64,000 nucleotides of DNA from an uncultured Lachnospiraceae bacterium (GTDB taxonomy: Bacteria > Bacillota > Clostridia > Lachnospirales > Lachnospiraceae). The notes below the pieces were generated by a model. The model was not told the DNA's origin. It did no database searches and saw nothing but the letters and a program-made list of their open reading frames with translations. Of this stretch, positions 40,881 through 50,486 are shown piece by piece; positions within the stretch are counted from its first letter, which is position 1; every line of letters starts with the position of its first letter. The stretch spans positions 248,001 through 312,000 of the forward strand of contig CATOPL010000002.1 in assembly GCA_951802115.1 (NCBI GenBank). The letters are read 5' to 3'. The position numbers were made by a program, and so were the translations under genes.

Positions 40881-43769
40881 ATGACTATTTTCAGAAGAGC
40901 CGGTCTATATCTGATCAGAAAGAAGGTGAGGAGTGTTCTGTTATTTCTTATTCTTCTTTTCATGGCTCTTTTTATGCTGACCGGATTTTCGATCCGCCAA
41001 AGTGCCGGACAGGCTGCGGAAGATATGCGCAGAAGTATTTCCACCGGTCTGAATATCCGGATGGCTGCGGTTCCAGGAGAGGAAATCTATGATCTTGACC
41101 ATAACGAAAAGGGAGAACTTGTCCGCAGGTTGAAGATTCCTTTGATTACGGAGTCGGTTGCCGAGGAGCTGGCGTCCATAGAGGGAGTCAGCGGGTATTA
41201 CAGCGAGATGGGAGCGGAGACGTTGTATACGGGGCTTCGCGTGCATCCGGGAGGCTTTACCTGGTCTATGGAACAGGACCGGGAGAATGAAGAGAACCTG
41301 CCACAGGAGATGCAGGAATCGAACAGGATTTGGGCGGCTTCCAATGATTTCCGCATTGTGCAGGAGAGTGAATATTATCCGCATTTTCGGGGCGGCGCCA
41401 TGGAGCTTTTAGAAGGCAGACATCTTCACCGGGAGGATTCCGGGAAAATTCTGATTTCTGAAGAGCTTGCCCTGAGAAATAATCTTGCAATCGGTGATTT
41501 TATAGAAGGGCAGCGCTTTGATGCGGTGTCCGGGGAACGGTACGGAGAGGTTTACCGGGCTAAGATCGTGGGTATTTTCCGTATCAATTTTGAGCAGCAG
41601 CTTTCGGATTGGGTTGCCGAGCCCAATATTCTTGCCAATACCGTGTTCGCTCCATTTGAGCTGCGCCATTGGGGACAGGTGCAGTACAACACGTTTTACG
41701 GAGGAAATGTACTTGCCCTGGAAGAAGACCGGCTTCTTGGCAGCATCACCATATATGTGGATCATCCGGATGATCTTGACAGGGTGATGGAAGAGATCAA
41801 AGAAAATGAACATGTAGACTGGAGCTATTATTCCGTCAGCCGCTATGATAAGGATTACAGGGCTGCTGCAAAGCCGCTTCTGACCATGGTTCTGCTTGCC
41901 ACTTCATTGGTGGCGGTCATGGCGGCCGGTGCGCTCGTGATACTGTCGCTGGTTCTGGCTATGTGGATGCAAAGTCGGAGACAGGAGATGAATCTTCTGC
42001 GTTCTCTCGGAATTCGTGAACAGACGATTCTGGCCCAGTTTTTGCTGGAGATCAGTATGATTGCGTTACCGGCTTTTCTGCTGGCCTTTATCCTGGCCGG
42101 TCCGGCTACGCATATCATCGGCAATACATGGACGGAATTTACGAATCCTTCCGCCGAAGCGGCGGCTTTTGACACTACCTACGAGATTGAGACGGGGGTC
42201 ACTTCGATTGACCGCGCGCCGGTCAGGCAGGAACCGCTCTCTTATGCCCTTACATTCCGCGAAAGCTTTCTGACGTTTCTGGCGGTGATGGCGGTGTCCT
42301 GGGGCACGGTGTTTTTTGCGTTTATAAGGCTCAGGAGGAAGAGCTTGCGCTTTTCTGTTTCCTTTGGCGGCTGGCGTCAGGGATTTTGGCGAAGTGCCGG
42401 AAAAGGTCCCATCAGCGTACAGCGCAGAGCATATCTTTATATTACACGAAAGGCCGGAAAAAGCGTTCTGCTTTTTCTCCTCCTGTTCGTCATGACAACA
42501 GTGCTTCTGCTTAGCATCTCCATACGTGATGCCTCCGGGCGGTCGGCTGCACAGCTTCGGGAAAGCATCGGCGGTTATTTCCGCATCAGCCCGGATTACA
42601 GCAGGCTGGATGCAGAGAATCAGATTGATGAGGAGTTGCTGGAGCATATAACAGGTACCGGCGGAATCAAAGCGTGCAGTGCTCTGGATATCTGTTACAT
42701 GGACACTTCTGAATTTGCAATCAAAGCCGGCAAATTTTCGGGAGAAGGGGACGAAAAGGCGCACCAGACAAGGGTGCTGGGGAACACGGATACCAGCCTT
42801 CACGAATATTTTTCGCTTGGTATTTTACAGCTTACTGAGGGACGCCATGTGGGGGAGACAGACAGGGGAAAAGCGCTGATTTCAGAAGAACTGGCAGAGC
42901 TGAACCATTTTGCGCCGGGAGACCATCTGCTTTTGCGCCTGCCGGAATCGGAAGCCGGCAGCGCGTCTGAGGAACTCTATGATTTGGAGATTGTCGGATT
43001 ATTTGAGGAAGTACAAAAGACGCCGGTTTCCTTGCAGACACCGGAATATGATATCCCGGAGAATTTTATCTTTACCGATATCGCTGCGACCCAGCAGATG
43101 GTACAGGCCATGAGACAGGGTAAGGGTCAGGTTTATACCGGCGGAGCGATTTTTTTTGTGACGGATCCGGAAAACATCGATCAGGTGGTCCGGGAGATTG
43201 AAGAGGCAGCGTTTTTTGATCCTGTGTATACAAAGATTACCGTAAATAATGCCGCGTATCAAAACAGCGCGCAACCGCTGGCAAGGCTTGGCAATCTGTC
43301 GCTTCTGATGCTTATTCTGACCGTAATCACAGGAACGGCAGTCCTTACGCTGATTCTGATTTTACGGGAGCGGGATCGTATCTGCGAAGCAGGGATTCTG
43401 ATGTCTTTTGGTATTCCCGGAAGAAATATTTGGTGGCAGCATTTTCTGGAATGCATATTCGTCTTTTTTGCAGCTTTTTGTATTTCGGCAGGAATACTGC
43501 CGGCTTTCGGACAGAAAGCGGGAGACTGGTTTTACAGTCAGGTTTCCGAAAGGAGCGAAGGGGAGTACTTGTCAGAAGCGCCGGCTTTGGAAGGGGCCGT
43601 GAATGCAGAGTTGATTGAAAGTGATTTTTCTTTTGACGCAGGAATACAGCCCGGAGTGCTTGGAGTGACTGTGTTTACGGGGATTCTGGTAATCGGACTG
43701 TCAACCGGCACTGCTTTTCTTGCTGTCGCCCGGCACAGACCCAAGGAACTGATTGCAATGATTGAATAA
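40881..43769 (+). CDS. FtsX/MacB-like ABC transporter permease, two-unit
   Basis: The start at 40881 (MTIFRRAGLYLIRKKVRS) follows TAGAGGAGG and gives 962 residues. The architecture is duplicated: an N-terminal helix, extracellular MacB-type domain and FtsX helices (LLTMVLLATSLVAVMAAGAL, MNLLRSLGIREQTIL) in the first half. The pattern repeats in the second half (YITRKAGKSVLLFLLLFVMT at about 530; helices near 830-960). With the ATPase encoded 15 bases downstream it makes a type VII (MacB-superfamily) complex. These act mechanically in peptide or lipid export, bacitracin-type resistance or cell-envelope signalling. The substrate is unknown. Confidence 0.88.
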   Translation: MTIFRRAGLYLIRKKVRSVLLFLILLFMALFMLTGFSIRQSAGQAAEDMRRSISTGLNIRMAAVPGEEIYDLDHNEKGELVRRLKIPLITESVAEELASIEGVSGYYSEMGAETLYTGLRVHPGGFTWSMEQDRENEENLPQEMQESNRIWAASNDFRIVQESEYYPHFRGGAMELLEGRHLHREDSGKILISEELALRNNLAIGDFIEGQRFDAVSGERYGEVYRAKIVGIFRINFEQQLSDWVAEPNILANTVFAPFELRHWGQVQYNTFYGGNVLALEEDRLLGSITIYVDHPDDLDRVMEEIKENEHVDWSYYSVSRYDKDYRAAAKPLLTMVLLATSLVAVMAAGALVILSLVLAMWMQSRRQEMNLLRSLGIREQTILAQFLLEISMIALPAFLLAFILAGPATHIIGNTWTEFTNPSAEAAAFDTTYEIETGVTSIDRAPVRQEPLSYALTFRESFLTFLAVMAVSWGTVFFAFIRLRRKSLRFSVSFGGWRQGFWRSAGKGPISVQRRAYLYITRKAGKSVLLFLLLFVMTTVLLLSISIRDASGRSAAQLRESIGGYFRISPDYSRLDAENQIDEELLEHITGTGGIKACSALDICYMDTSEFAIKAGKFSGEGDEKAHQTRVLGNTDTSLHEYFSLGILQLTEGRHVGETDRGKALISEELAELNHFAPGDHLLLRLPESEAGSASEELYDLEIVGLFEEVQKTPVSLQTPEYDIPENFIFTDIAATQQMVQAMRQGKGQVYTGGAIFFVTDPENIDQVVREIEEAAFFDPVYTKITVNNAAYQNSAQPLARLGNLSLLMLILTVITGTAVLTLILILRERDRICEAGILMSFGIPGRNIWWQHFLECIFVFFAAFCISAGILPAFGQKAGDWFYSQVSERSEGEYLSEAPALEGAVNAELIESDFSFDAGIQPGVLGVTVFTGILVIGLSTGTAFLAVARHRPKELIAMIE

Positions 43770-43784
43770 ATACAGGAGGAAGCC

Positions 43785-44417
43785 ATGGCTGTACTGGAAT
43801 TATGTCACGTATCTTATGAGTATAAGAAAGACCAAAAGATCCTGGACGATCTTCAGGAGATGTTTGAACGGGGAAAGATCTATGTGATTCTCGGTCCCTC
43901 GGGCTGCGGAAAAACAACAGCTTTGTCGCTTCTTGGGGGACTGGATGTACCGAAGCAAGGAGCAGTTCTTTTTGAAGGTGAGGATATTCAGAAAAAGGGG
44001 CTGGAATATCACAGGCGCAGCAATATTTCCTTTGTTTTTCAAAATTATAACCTGATCGACTATATGACGCCGGAAGAAAATGTAAAGCTTACCACCAGGA
44101 AAGATGCAATTTTGTTTTTGGAAAAGGTGGGGCTTACGAGAGAAGAATGCAGAAGAAATGTACAGATGCTGTCGGGAGGGCAGCAGCAGCGCGTGGCGAT
44201 CGCAAGGGCCCTGGCATCCGACAATCCGGTGATTTTGGCAGACGAGCCGACCGGAAACTTGGATGAGGATACGGCCATGGAGATTATGGCGCTTTTTCGT
44301 GAAGCGGCAAAAGCGTATCAGAAATGCGTGATCATTGTTTCTCATTCCGGTGAAGTGGCAAAACAGGCGGACACGGTACTGGTACTGAGGCAAGGGAAAC
44401 TAAAACGGGAAAATTAA
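43785..44417 (+). CDS. MacB/LolD-type ABC transporter ATP-binding protein
   Basis: The 210-residue ATPase starts behind CAGGAGG. Walker A is GPSGCGKTT, the Q-loop is [18 protein letters not shown], the signature is [15 protein letters not shown], Walker B is [12 protein letters not shown], and the histidine switch lies in IVSHSGEVA. The NYNLI and TGNLD wording is characteristic of the LolD/MacB/FtsE group and fits the FtsX-like permease encoded just upstream. It is slightly shorter than typical (about 225), with the loss around residues 95-105. Confidence 0.93.
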   Translation: MAVLELCHVSYEYKKDQKILDDLQEMFERGKIYVILGPSGCGKTTALSLLGGLDVPKQGAVLFEGEDIQKKGLEYHRRSNISFVFQNYNLIDYMTPEENVKLTTRKDAILFLEKVGLTREECRRNVQMLSGGQQQRVAIARALASDNPVILADEPTGNLDEDTAMEIMALFREAAKAYQKCVIIVSHSGEVAKQADTVLVLRQGKLKREN

Positions 44418-44541
44418 AAAGATTATACTTTTCTTACAGAAGAAACTGTAATATAATGTGATTGCAAAGGGGAAGTATATCTTTCGGGTTACGGGAAATA
44501 CTTCTTAATGGAAAAATTTACATAAGAATGAGGCGAAAACA

Positions 44542-45786
44542 ATGGAAGAAAACTGGAAAGATTATTATCATAAGGGACTGGCTGTATTTTTAACTGTTGC
44601 CATGTGCATTTTGTTCTTTTTTCTGCTCTTTCGTTTTGACCAGATTCGGGCATATGCAGGAATGATTATGAAAATACTCAGACCATTTGCGTTTGGTGCG
44701 GTCATTGCCTACCTGCTTTCCCCTCTGTGCAATCATTTTGAATGCTATTTTGCCAGAATCTGCAATCTTGAGAAAAGGTCTGAAGAGGCAGTCAGAAAGC
44801 TGAAGCGGCTTTTTGCCGGAATAAGTATATTTTTGAGCTTGTTTTTGTTCTGTTTTATAATTTATGTGCTGGTTGCCATGGTAGTGTCGCAAGTATTCAG
44901 CAGCGTCACGATGCTCGTTGAGGCAATGCCGGGGTATATCCTCAAAGTCACCATGTGGCTGGAAGAGCTGGTAAAAGAAGATACGCTGCTGATCAATTAT
45001 GTGGAACAGTATTCAGAGCAGATTATGACCGGGATGCAGGATTTTGCCAAAACACAGCTGCTTCCGAATATCAACAGTATTATCAGCGGAGGTTCGATCA
45101 GTGTACTGACGCTTCTGATGACGGCGAAGGATCTGGTTATTGGTCTGATCGTGGCTGTTTACTTTATGAACAGCAGGAAACTGTTCAGCCAGCAGGCAAA
45201 GCTGGTGGTTTATGCACTTTTTCCATCCAAAGAGCATTTAAAAGAAGATCAGATGCAGGCAGCAGACTGGATTTTAAAAGAAGTGGATATTATTAATGAT
45301 TATCTGGGTGGGTTTATTAAAGGAAAGCTTCTGGACTCTCTGATTATCGGGCTGATCTGTATCGTTTTCACCGGTGTTGTAAATATGCCTTATGCGGTAT
45401 TGGTCAGTGTGGTGATTGGTGTGACGAATATCATTCCGTTTTTCGGGCCGTTTATCGGGGCGATTCCAACAGCGGTTCTGATTCTGATGGTCAGTCCGGT
45501 CAAATGTATTTATTTTATTATTTTTATTCTGATTCTGCAGCAGTTCGACGGAAATATCCTGGGGCCAAAGATCCTGGGAAATACGACGCATCTGAGCAGT
45601 TTCTGGGTATTGTTTGCGATTCTGCTGTTCGGCGGGCTGTTCGGGATTGTAGGGATGGTAATTGGAGTTCCTGTCTTTGCATTTTTCTATCAGCTGGCAA
45701 GAGAATGGGTGCTCGGAAGACTGAAGAAGCAGAAACTGAAAAAGGAAATGATGAATGCGGCGGCGGAAAAAGCCGCGCGTTCCTAA
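44542..45786 (+). CDS. AI-2E family membrane transporter
   Basis: The 414-residue protein has the PF01594 layout. Two N-terminal helix pairs (LAVFLTVAMCILFFFLLFRF, PFAFGAVIAYLLSPLCNHF) come first. A middle soluble region follows, then the conserved block VDIINDYLGGFIKGKLLDSL, YAVLVSVVIGVTNIIPFFGP and GIVGMVIGVPVFAF. Members are proposed exporters of autoinducer-2 or Na+/H+ antiporters; the specific role here is unknown. The gene stands alone, with a 125-base AT-rich leader (TATAAT at 44452-44457 but no convincing -35). Confidence 0.9.
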   Translation: MEENWKDYYHKGLAVFLTVAMCILFFFLLFRFDQIRAYAGMIMKILRPFAFGAVIAYLLSPLCNHFECYFARICNLEKRSEEAVRKLKRLFAGISIFLSLFLFCFIIYVLVAMVVSQVFSSVTMLVEAMPGYILKVTMWLEELVKEDTLLINYVEQYSEQIMTGMQDFAKTQLLPNINSIISGGSISVLTLLMTAKDLVIGLIVAVYFMNSRKLFSQQAKLVVYALFPSKEHLKEDQMQAADWILKEVDIINDYLGGFIKGKLLDSLIIGLICIVFTGVVNMPYAVLVSVVIGVTNIIPFFGPFIGAIPTAVLILMVSPVKCIYFIIFILILQQFDGNILGPKILGNTTHLSSFWVLFAILLFGGLFGIVGMVIGVPVFAFFYQLAREWVLGRLKKQKLKKEMMNAAAEKAARS

Positions 45787-45812
45787 GGGGCGCAAAACAT
45801 GCGCCCTAAGGA
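45781..45812. terminator. Stem-loop at the end of the AI-2E gene
   Basis: TCCTAAGGGGCGC (45781-45793) pairs with GCGCCCTAAGGA (45801-45812) around AAAACAT. No T-tract follows, so its role as terminator is doubtful. The next 100 bases to pyrI hold nothing recognisable. Confidence 0.4.
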
Positions 45813-45914
45813 TCGCGCCCTGTAATGAGGCTTAAAAAACAGTCAGCCGTGACAGGCTGTATGTTGGCAAATTCACAAGAAAGTATACTTATAAATGAAA
45901 GTCAATAAGTGGTA

Positions 45915-46349
45915 TTATTTTTTCTTTCTTCTGTATTTTTCCTCGCAGTATTTGCAGCGATAGATCTCTTTTTGGGGATCAGTCAGTACAAAAATGTGGT
46001 CCAGTTCCTGTTCAATCGAAGTAATACAGCGCGGGTTGCGGCATCTGGCAACATTTTTGATTTCTTTTGGCAGAGAAAGCCGTTTCTTTTCCACGATATG
46101 GTCGTCTTTGATAATATTGACCGTAATATTGTGATCGATAAATCCAAGTGCCTTCAGATCAATCGCGTCGATAGAACATTCGATTTTGATAATGTCTTTT
46201 TTTCCCATTTTGCTGCTGCGGGCGTTTTTAATGATGGCAACACAGCAGTCAAACTTGTCCAGATTCAGATATTGATAGATTTCCATGCTTCTGCCTGCTT
46301 CAATATGGTCAAGCACAAATCCTTCACTCAGTCCGCCAATATTTAACAT
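45915..46349 (-). CDS. pyrI: Aspartate carbamoyltransferase regulatory subunit
   Basis: The 144-residue protein has an N-terminal nucleotide-binding domain ([30 protein letters not shown]-type middle) and a C-terminal zinc domain with CRNPRC and CKYCEEKY, giving four zinc cysteines. It binds CTP/ATP and makes the catalytic trimers allosteric in pyrimidine synthesis. It overlaps the end of pyrB by 7 bases, so subunits are co-translated. No other pyr genes are in the window. Confidence 0.95.
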   Translation of the reverse strand: MLNIGGLSEGFVLDHIEAGRSMEIYQYLNLDKFDCCVAIIKNARSSKMGKKDIIKIECSIDAIDLKALGFIDHNITVNIIKDDHIVEKKRLSLPKEIKNVARCRNPRCITSIEQELDHIFVLTDPQKEIYRCKYCEEKYRRKKK

Positions 46350-47263
46350 ACATTCACCTCCAGAAGGGTAAGAATCAGGGCCATGCGGACATATACGCCG
46401 TACTGGACCTGACGGAAATAAGCTGCACGCGGATCCTTATCTACTTCCACGGCGATTTCATTGACCCGGGGAAGGGGATGCATGACAATCATGTCCTCTT
46501 TGGCAAGCTTCATTTTCTTATTGTTAAGAATATAAAAATCTTTCAGACGTATGTAATCTTCTTCGTTAAAGAACCGCTCTCTTTGAACACGGGTCATGTA
46601 GAGAATATCCAGAGCAGGCATGACGTCTTCAATCCGCTCCACTTCTTTATAGGGAATGTTTTCCGCGTCTAGGACGTCCTCTTTGAGATATTCCGGTATT
46701 TTTAATTCTTCCGGAGAGATAAAGACGAAAGTGACGTGTGCATAGCGTGCGAGGGCACGGACAAGTGAATGAACCGTACGTCCGAATTTCAGATCTCCGC
46801 ACAGACCGATGACAAGGTGATCAAGCCGTCCTTTGAGGGAACGGATCGTAAGCAGGTCGGTTAATGTCTGAGTGGGATGCTGATGACCGCCGTCGCCGGC
46901 GTTAATCACGGGAATAGAAGAGACAGCGCTGGCTACCATGGGTGCGCCTTCTTTGGGATGACGCATGGCACAGATGTCAGCGTAACAGGAAACCATGCGG
47001 ATCGTATCGGAAACACTTTCGCCTTTTGCAGCAGAGCTGCTGGCCGCAGAAGAGAAACCAAAAATATTGCCGCCGAGATTCATCATGGCAGCTTCAAAAC
47101 TAAGTCGGGTTCTGGTGCTTGGTTCATAAAATAATGTGGCAAGTTTTTTGCCGTCACATGCATGTGCATATTTCTCCGGATACTTTTCAATGTCGTCTGC
47201 GAGGTCCAAAAGCCGGTCCAGCTCTTCGACAGAGAAGTCCAGGGGACTCATCAAATGTCTCAT
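46343..47263 (-). CDS. pyrB: Aspartate carbamoyltransferase catalytic subunit
   Basis: The start at 47263 ([18 protein letters not shown]) lies just after AGGAGGTATGT on the minus strand and gives 306 residues; an upstream in-frame extension lacks a ribosome site. The carbamoyl-phosphate motif is [13 protein letters not shown]. Other landmarks are [32 protein letters not shown] and HPLPRVNEI. It joins carbamoyl phosphate and aspartate, the first committed pyrimidine step. The PyrB-PyrI type is the class B dodecamer. No PyrR-type attenuator was recognised upstream. Confidence 0.97.
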   Translation of the reverse strand: MRHLMSPLDFSVEELDRLLDLADDIEKYPEKYAHACDGKKLATLFYEPSTRTRLSFEAAMMNLGGNIFGFSSAASSSAAKGESVSDTIRMVSCYADICAMRHPKEGAPMVASAVSSIPVINAGDGGHQHPTQTLTDLLTIRSLKGRLDHLVIGLCGDLKFGRTVHSLVRALARYAHVTFVFISPEELKIPEYLKEDVLDAENIPYKEVERIEDVMPALDILYMTRVQRERFFNEEDYIRLKDFYILNNKKMKLAKEDMIVMHPLPRVNEIAVEVDKDPRAAYFRQVQYGVYVRMALILTLLEVNVC

Positions 47264-47427
47264 ACATACCTCCTGTTTAAATCCTGCGTCTGTTCGAACA
47301 ATGTCCTGTGTGCGGAAAAATATCCAGCCGCACAGGAGAGCGGAAATTCTTCCGTTCATGTTCGCCCAGACACTGATAAAAGTTCCGCGTCTGCTCAGTC
47401 AGGCGCATTTAAAATCTTGCTGTGAAC

Positions 47428-47456
47428 AGGATACACGATATGAGAAGAAAATTCAA
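47428..47456 (-). promoter_or_regulatory. Possible pyrBI promoter
   Basis: On the minus strand: TTGAAT (complement of 47451-47456), a 17-base spacer, TATCCT (complement of 47428-47433). A leader of about 160 bases follows, including the imperfect hairpin CCTGTGTGCGG/CCGCACAGG (about 47309-47337). The gap 47264-47506 holds nothing else. Confidence 0.4.
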
Positions 47457-47506
47457 CTTGTTTTTGGTTTTTCTTCTGCGTAAGCTCTTTTTTGATGTTG
47501 ATGGAA

Positions 47507-47923
47507 TCAGTTTGTCATTTGTCCGGTCTTTTGGGGACGGTCCCGCAGCAGGGTCTGTTCGTAGAGAAGTCCTACCAGGAACCAGACGGGAGCATAATCC
47601 AGCCGGATGACACCGTGAAGATGATAAGGCGTCCGGCTGTAGTCCCAGGGGCACATGTTTTTGAGTTTCAGAAGTCTGCCGCTGACATATTCGCCCAGAA
47701 AAATACAGGACATATATACAAGTCCCCGCCTGATAAGCGGAATGGTTCTCATCTTCTGCATGAGAGGAGCGAGAAACGCGGCGCTGCCATAGATTGGAAA
47801 CATCCACAGAGAGGAGCTTCCGGTCAGCTTCAGATTACGCACGCGGAAAGCGTGCAGGCCGGTCCAGAGAATTTCCATGGTCCAGCCGATCATTCCACAC
47901 CGAAAAAAATTTTGTACTGTCAT
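47507..47923 (-). CDS. Short PF06541-type membrane protein (putative ABC transporter permease)
   Basis: The 138-residue protein has about four hydrophobic segments and PF06541 landmarks: RCGMIGWTMEILWTGLH, TGSSSLWMFPIYGSAAFL, LGEYVSGRLL and CPWDYSRTPYHLHGVIRLDY. It is a compact relative of the larger protein at 15427-16293, without the coiled-coil tail. The function of the family is not established despite its name. The gene is divergent from folC and downstream, on the same strand, of nothing obvious; its ribosome site is weak (CATGACAG region near 47924). Confidence 0.75.
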   Translation of the reverse strand: MTVQNFFRCGMIGWTMEILWTGLHAFRVRNLKLTGSSSLWMFPIYGSAAFLAPLMQKMRTIPLIRRGLVYMSCIFLGEYVSGRLLKLKNMCPWDYSRTPYHLHGVIRLDYAPVWFLVGLLYEQTLLRDRPQKTGQMTN

Positions 47924-47985
47924 GGAGGTAGTATTTGAAAAAAAATAAAAATCATGCAGGCACGGAGAAAGAAATCGAAAGCTGC

Positions 47986-48014
47986 TTGAAAGAGGAAAGG
48001 TCTTATGCTATGAT
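47986..48014 (+). promoter_or_regulatory. Promoter of folC-pheA
   Basis: TTGAAA (47986-47991), a 17-base spacer, TATGAT (48009-48014), with an extended -10 TG at 48006-48007. It lies 33 bases before the folC start. Confidence 0.75.
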
Positions 48015-48046
48015 TTGGATACGAAAAAAGAGAAAGTGTGGCAGTT

Positions 48047-49339
48047 ATGACATATGAAGAAGCAAAACGGTTTCTGGAAGAGTGCAACCGGTATGCAGGT
48101 GAGTTCACTCTGGAACCGTTAAGAGAGATGCTCAGGCGCCTGGGAGATCCGCAAGATAAACTTTCGTTTGTACATATAGCCGGTACTAACGGAAAAGGAT
48201 CGGTACTTGCCTATATATCTACTATATTGAAAACGGCCGGATATCGGACCGGAAGGTATATTTCGCCTACGATTTTCAGCTATCGGGAACGTATCCAGGT
48301 GAATGAAACATATATATCCAGAGAAGATTTGGTTCGTCTGACTGAGCGAATAAAAAAAGTCGGGGAGCAGATGTTAAAAGAAGGACTCCGTCACCCGACG
48401 ATGTTCGAGGCGGAAACAGCGCTGGCATTTTTGTATTTTGCAGAGCAGCAATGTGAGGTGGTAGTGCTGGAGACCGGTATGGGGGGCAGGACTGATGCCA
48501 CCAATGTGATTCGGGATACACTTGCAGCGGTTCTGACGCCAATCAGCATGGATCATATGGGCTTTCTGGGAGATACACTTTTGGAGATTGCAGAAAATAA
48601 AGCCGGCATTATCAAACCGGGTTGCATGGTGGTAACTTCCGTGCAGAAGCCTGAGGCAGAATGCGCAATCAGAAAAAAAGCCGCAGAATACGGCTGCCGG
48701 CTGACAACAGCGGATCCGGAACAGGCAGTGAACCGAAAAAGAGGACTTTATCTACAGTCTTTTGACTATAAACAGTACAGACAGATGGAAATTTCGCTTT
48801 CGGGAGAATATCAGTTCACGAACGCGGCGCTGGCGCTGGACGCAGTGGAGGTGCTGCGCAGCCGCGGCTATCGGATACCGGACGAAGCAGTGAGAGACGG
48901 CATGAAACATACAGTCTGGATCGGACGTTTCAGCGTGGTGGCGGAACGGCCCTGCTTTCTTGTGGATGGGGCGCATAACCGGGATGCAGCCGAGAAGCTT
49001 GCACAGTCAATAGAGAAATATCTGCCCGGGCGCCGTCTGATCTGTATTCTGGGAGTGCTGGCGGATAAGGAATACGAAATGGTGATTAAAAAAACAGTCG
49101 GTTATGCGGCGGAAATTATTACAGTGATGACGCCGGGAAATGAAAGAGCGCTTCCGGCAGAGGATCTGTCAAAGAAGGTGGCAGAATACAATTCCCATGT
49201 TCAGGCGGCAGAAAGTCTGAAGCAAGCTGTCGATAGGGCGTATGAACTGGCAGAAGAAGAGGATGTAATCCTGGCGTTTGGCTCTTTGTCTTATCTGGGA
49301 GAGCTGGTCAGGCTGGTGGAGAAAAGGAGACAGATATGA
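48047..49339 (+). CDS. folC: Folylpolyglutamate synthase / dihydrofolate synthase
   Basis: The ATG at 48047 gives MTYEEAKRFLEEC, a common FolC start, and 430 residues; a GTG at 48038 is possible, and the ribosome site is weak for both. The Mur-ligase-like ATP motif is HIAGTNGKGS. Other landmarks are FEAETALAFLYFAEQQC, LETGMGGRTDATNV (Mg2+ and folate binding), ISMDHMGFLG and LVDGAHNRDA. It adds glutamate to dihydropteroate and folates in the cytoplasm. It overlaps pheA by 4 bases. Confidence 0.95.
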   Translation: MTYEEAKRFLEECNRYAGEFTLEPLREMLRRLGDPQDKLSFVHIAGTNGKGSVLAYISTILKTAGYRTGRYISPTIFSYRERIQVNETYISREDLVRLTERIKKVGEQMLKEGLRHPTMFEAETALAFLYFAEQQCEVVVLETGMGGRTDATNVIRDTLAAVLTPISMDHMGFLGDTLLEIAENKAGIIKPGCMVVTSVQKPEAECAIRKKAAEYGCRLTTADPEQAVNRKRGLYLQSFDYKQYRQMEISLSGEYQFTNAALALDAVEVLRSRGYRIPDEAVRDGMKHTVWIGRFSVVAERPCFLVDGAHNRDAAEKLAQSIEKYLPGRRLICILGVLADKEYEMVIKKTVGYAAEIITVMTPGNERALPAEDLSKKVAEYNSHVQAAESLKQAVDRAYELAEEEDVILAFGSLSYLGELVRLVEKRRQI

Positions 49340-50466
49340 CAGATTTGCTGGAACTAAGAGATCAGATCGATGTGATCGACCGGGAGATTGTAAGACTTTT
49401 TGAAGAGCGGATGGGAATCTGCAGACAGGTTGCGGAATATAAGATTGCCAACGGAAAGAAGGTTCTGGACCGGGAGCGGGAACTGGAAAAGCTTAAGGTT
49501 CTGGGAGAACTTGCGCATAATGATTTTAACCGGCACGGGATACAGGAACTGTTTCAGCAGATTATGTCGATGAGCAGAAAACTTCAGTATCAGCTACTGG
49601 CAGCAGAAGGAGTATCCGGCAGTCTTCCTTTTACCAGGATTGAGAAGCTTGACCGGAAAAACTGCCGGGTTGTCTATCAGGGAGTGGAAGGCGCTTATCA
49701 GCATCAGGCGGCGCTTAAATATTTTGGAAAAGATGTGAATATTTTTCATATGGAAAGCTGGAGGGGGTGCATGGAAGCCATCAAAGAGGGGATGGCGGAC
49801 TATGCGGTGCTGCCTATAGAAAATTCTTCTGCAGGGGAAGTAAACGATATCTATGATCTTCTGGAGGAATATGAGAATTATATTGTGGGTGAGCAGATTC
49901 TGGAGATCAATCATGCACTTCTGGGTGTTCCCGGAGCAGAGATTTCAGATATCAGAACTGTTTATTCGCATCCCCAGGCTCTGATGCAGTGCTCTGTGTA
50001 TCTGGAACGGCAGAAGGGATGGAGGCAGGAGAGCGTGGCGAATACTGCTATGGCAGCAGAAAAAGTAGCGGCAGACAAAGACCGGACGCAGGCGGCAATC
50101 GGAAGTGTGGAAGCGGCAGAGCATCATGGTCTGGAGGTGCTGAAAATGCCGATTAATCACAATCGGTTTAACTCGACTCGTTTTATCATTGTTACAAACC
50201 GCAGAATGTATGAAACAGATGCGAAAAAAGTCAGTATCTGTTTTGAGCTTCCGCATACAAGCGGGAGTCTTTACAGTATTCTGTCACATATCATCTACAA
50301 TGATTTGAATATGTGCAAAATTGAATCCAGACCAATACCGGAACATAACTGGGAGTATCATTTTTTTGTGGACTTTGACGGCAATCTGGATGACAGTGCG
50401 GTAAAAAATGCCATCCGCGGGATCATGGAGGAGGCAGTCAATTTTAAAATACTTGGAAATTATTAA
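49336..50466 (+). CDS. pheA: Bifunctional chorismate mutase / prephenate dehydratase
   Basis: The 376-residue protein fuses an AroQ chorismate mutase (about 1-85: LRDQIDVIDREIVRLFEERM and KVLDRERE) to a prephenate dehydratase. The latter shows YQGVEGAYQHQAALKYF, YAVLPIENSSAGEVNDIYDLL, and NHNRFNSTRFIIV with the catalytic Thr/Arg-Phe region. The C-terminal ACT domain (about 295-376) has the feedback site-like PHTSGSLYSIL and CKIESRPIP for phenylalanine. It converts chorismate to phenylpyruvate. The gene overlaps folC and converges on the PHP gene; no clear terminator lies in the 20 bases between. Confidence 0.95.
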   Translation: MTDLLELRDQIDVIDREIVRLFEERMGICRQVAEYKIANGKKVLDRERELEKLKVLGELAHNDFNRHGIQELFQQIMSMSRKLQYQLLAAEGVSGSLPFTRIEKLDRKNCRVVYQGVEGAYQHQAALKYFGKDVNIFHMESWRGCMEAIKEGMADYAVLPIENSSAGEVNDIYDLLEEYENYIVGEQILEINHALLGVPGAEISDIRTVYSHPQALMQCSVYLERQKGWRQESVANTAMAAEKVAADKDRTQAAIGSVEAAEHHGLEVLKMPINHNRFNSTRFIIVTNRRMYETDAKKVSICFELPHTSGSLYSILSHIIYNDLNMCKIESRPIPEHNWEYHFFVDFDGNLDDSAVKNAIRGIMEEAVNFKILGNY

Positions 50467-50486
50467 AGGATCCGGGTTTGCGGATG

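Noticed and set aside
45781-45812. Strong rho-independent terminator after the AI-2E gene
   Set aside because: The stem is good but is followed by ATCGCGCCC instead of a T-tract, so it is listed only with low confidence.
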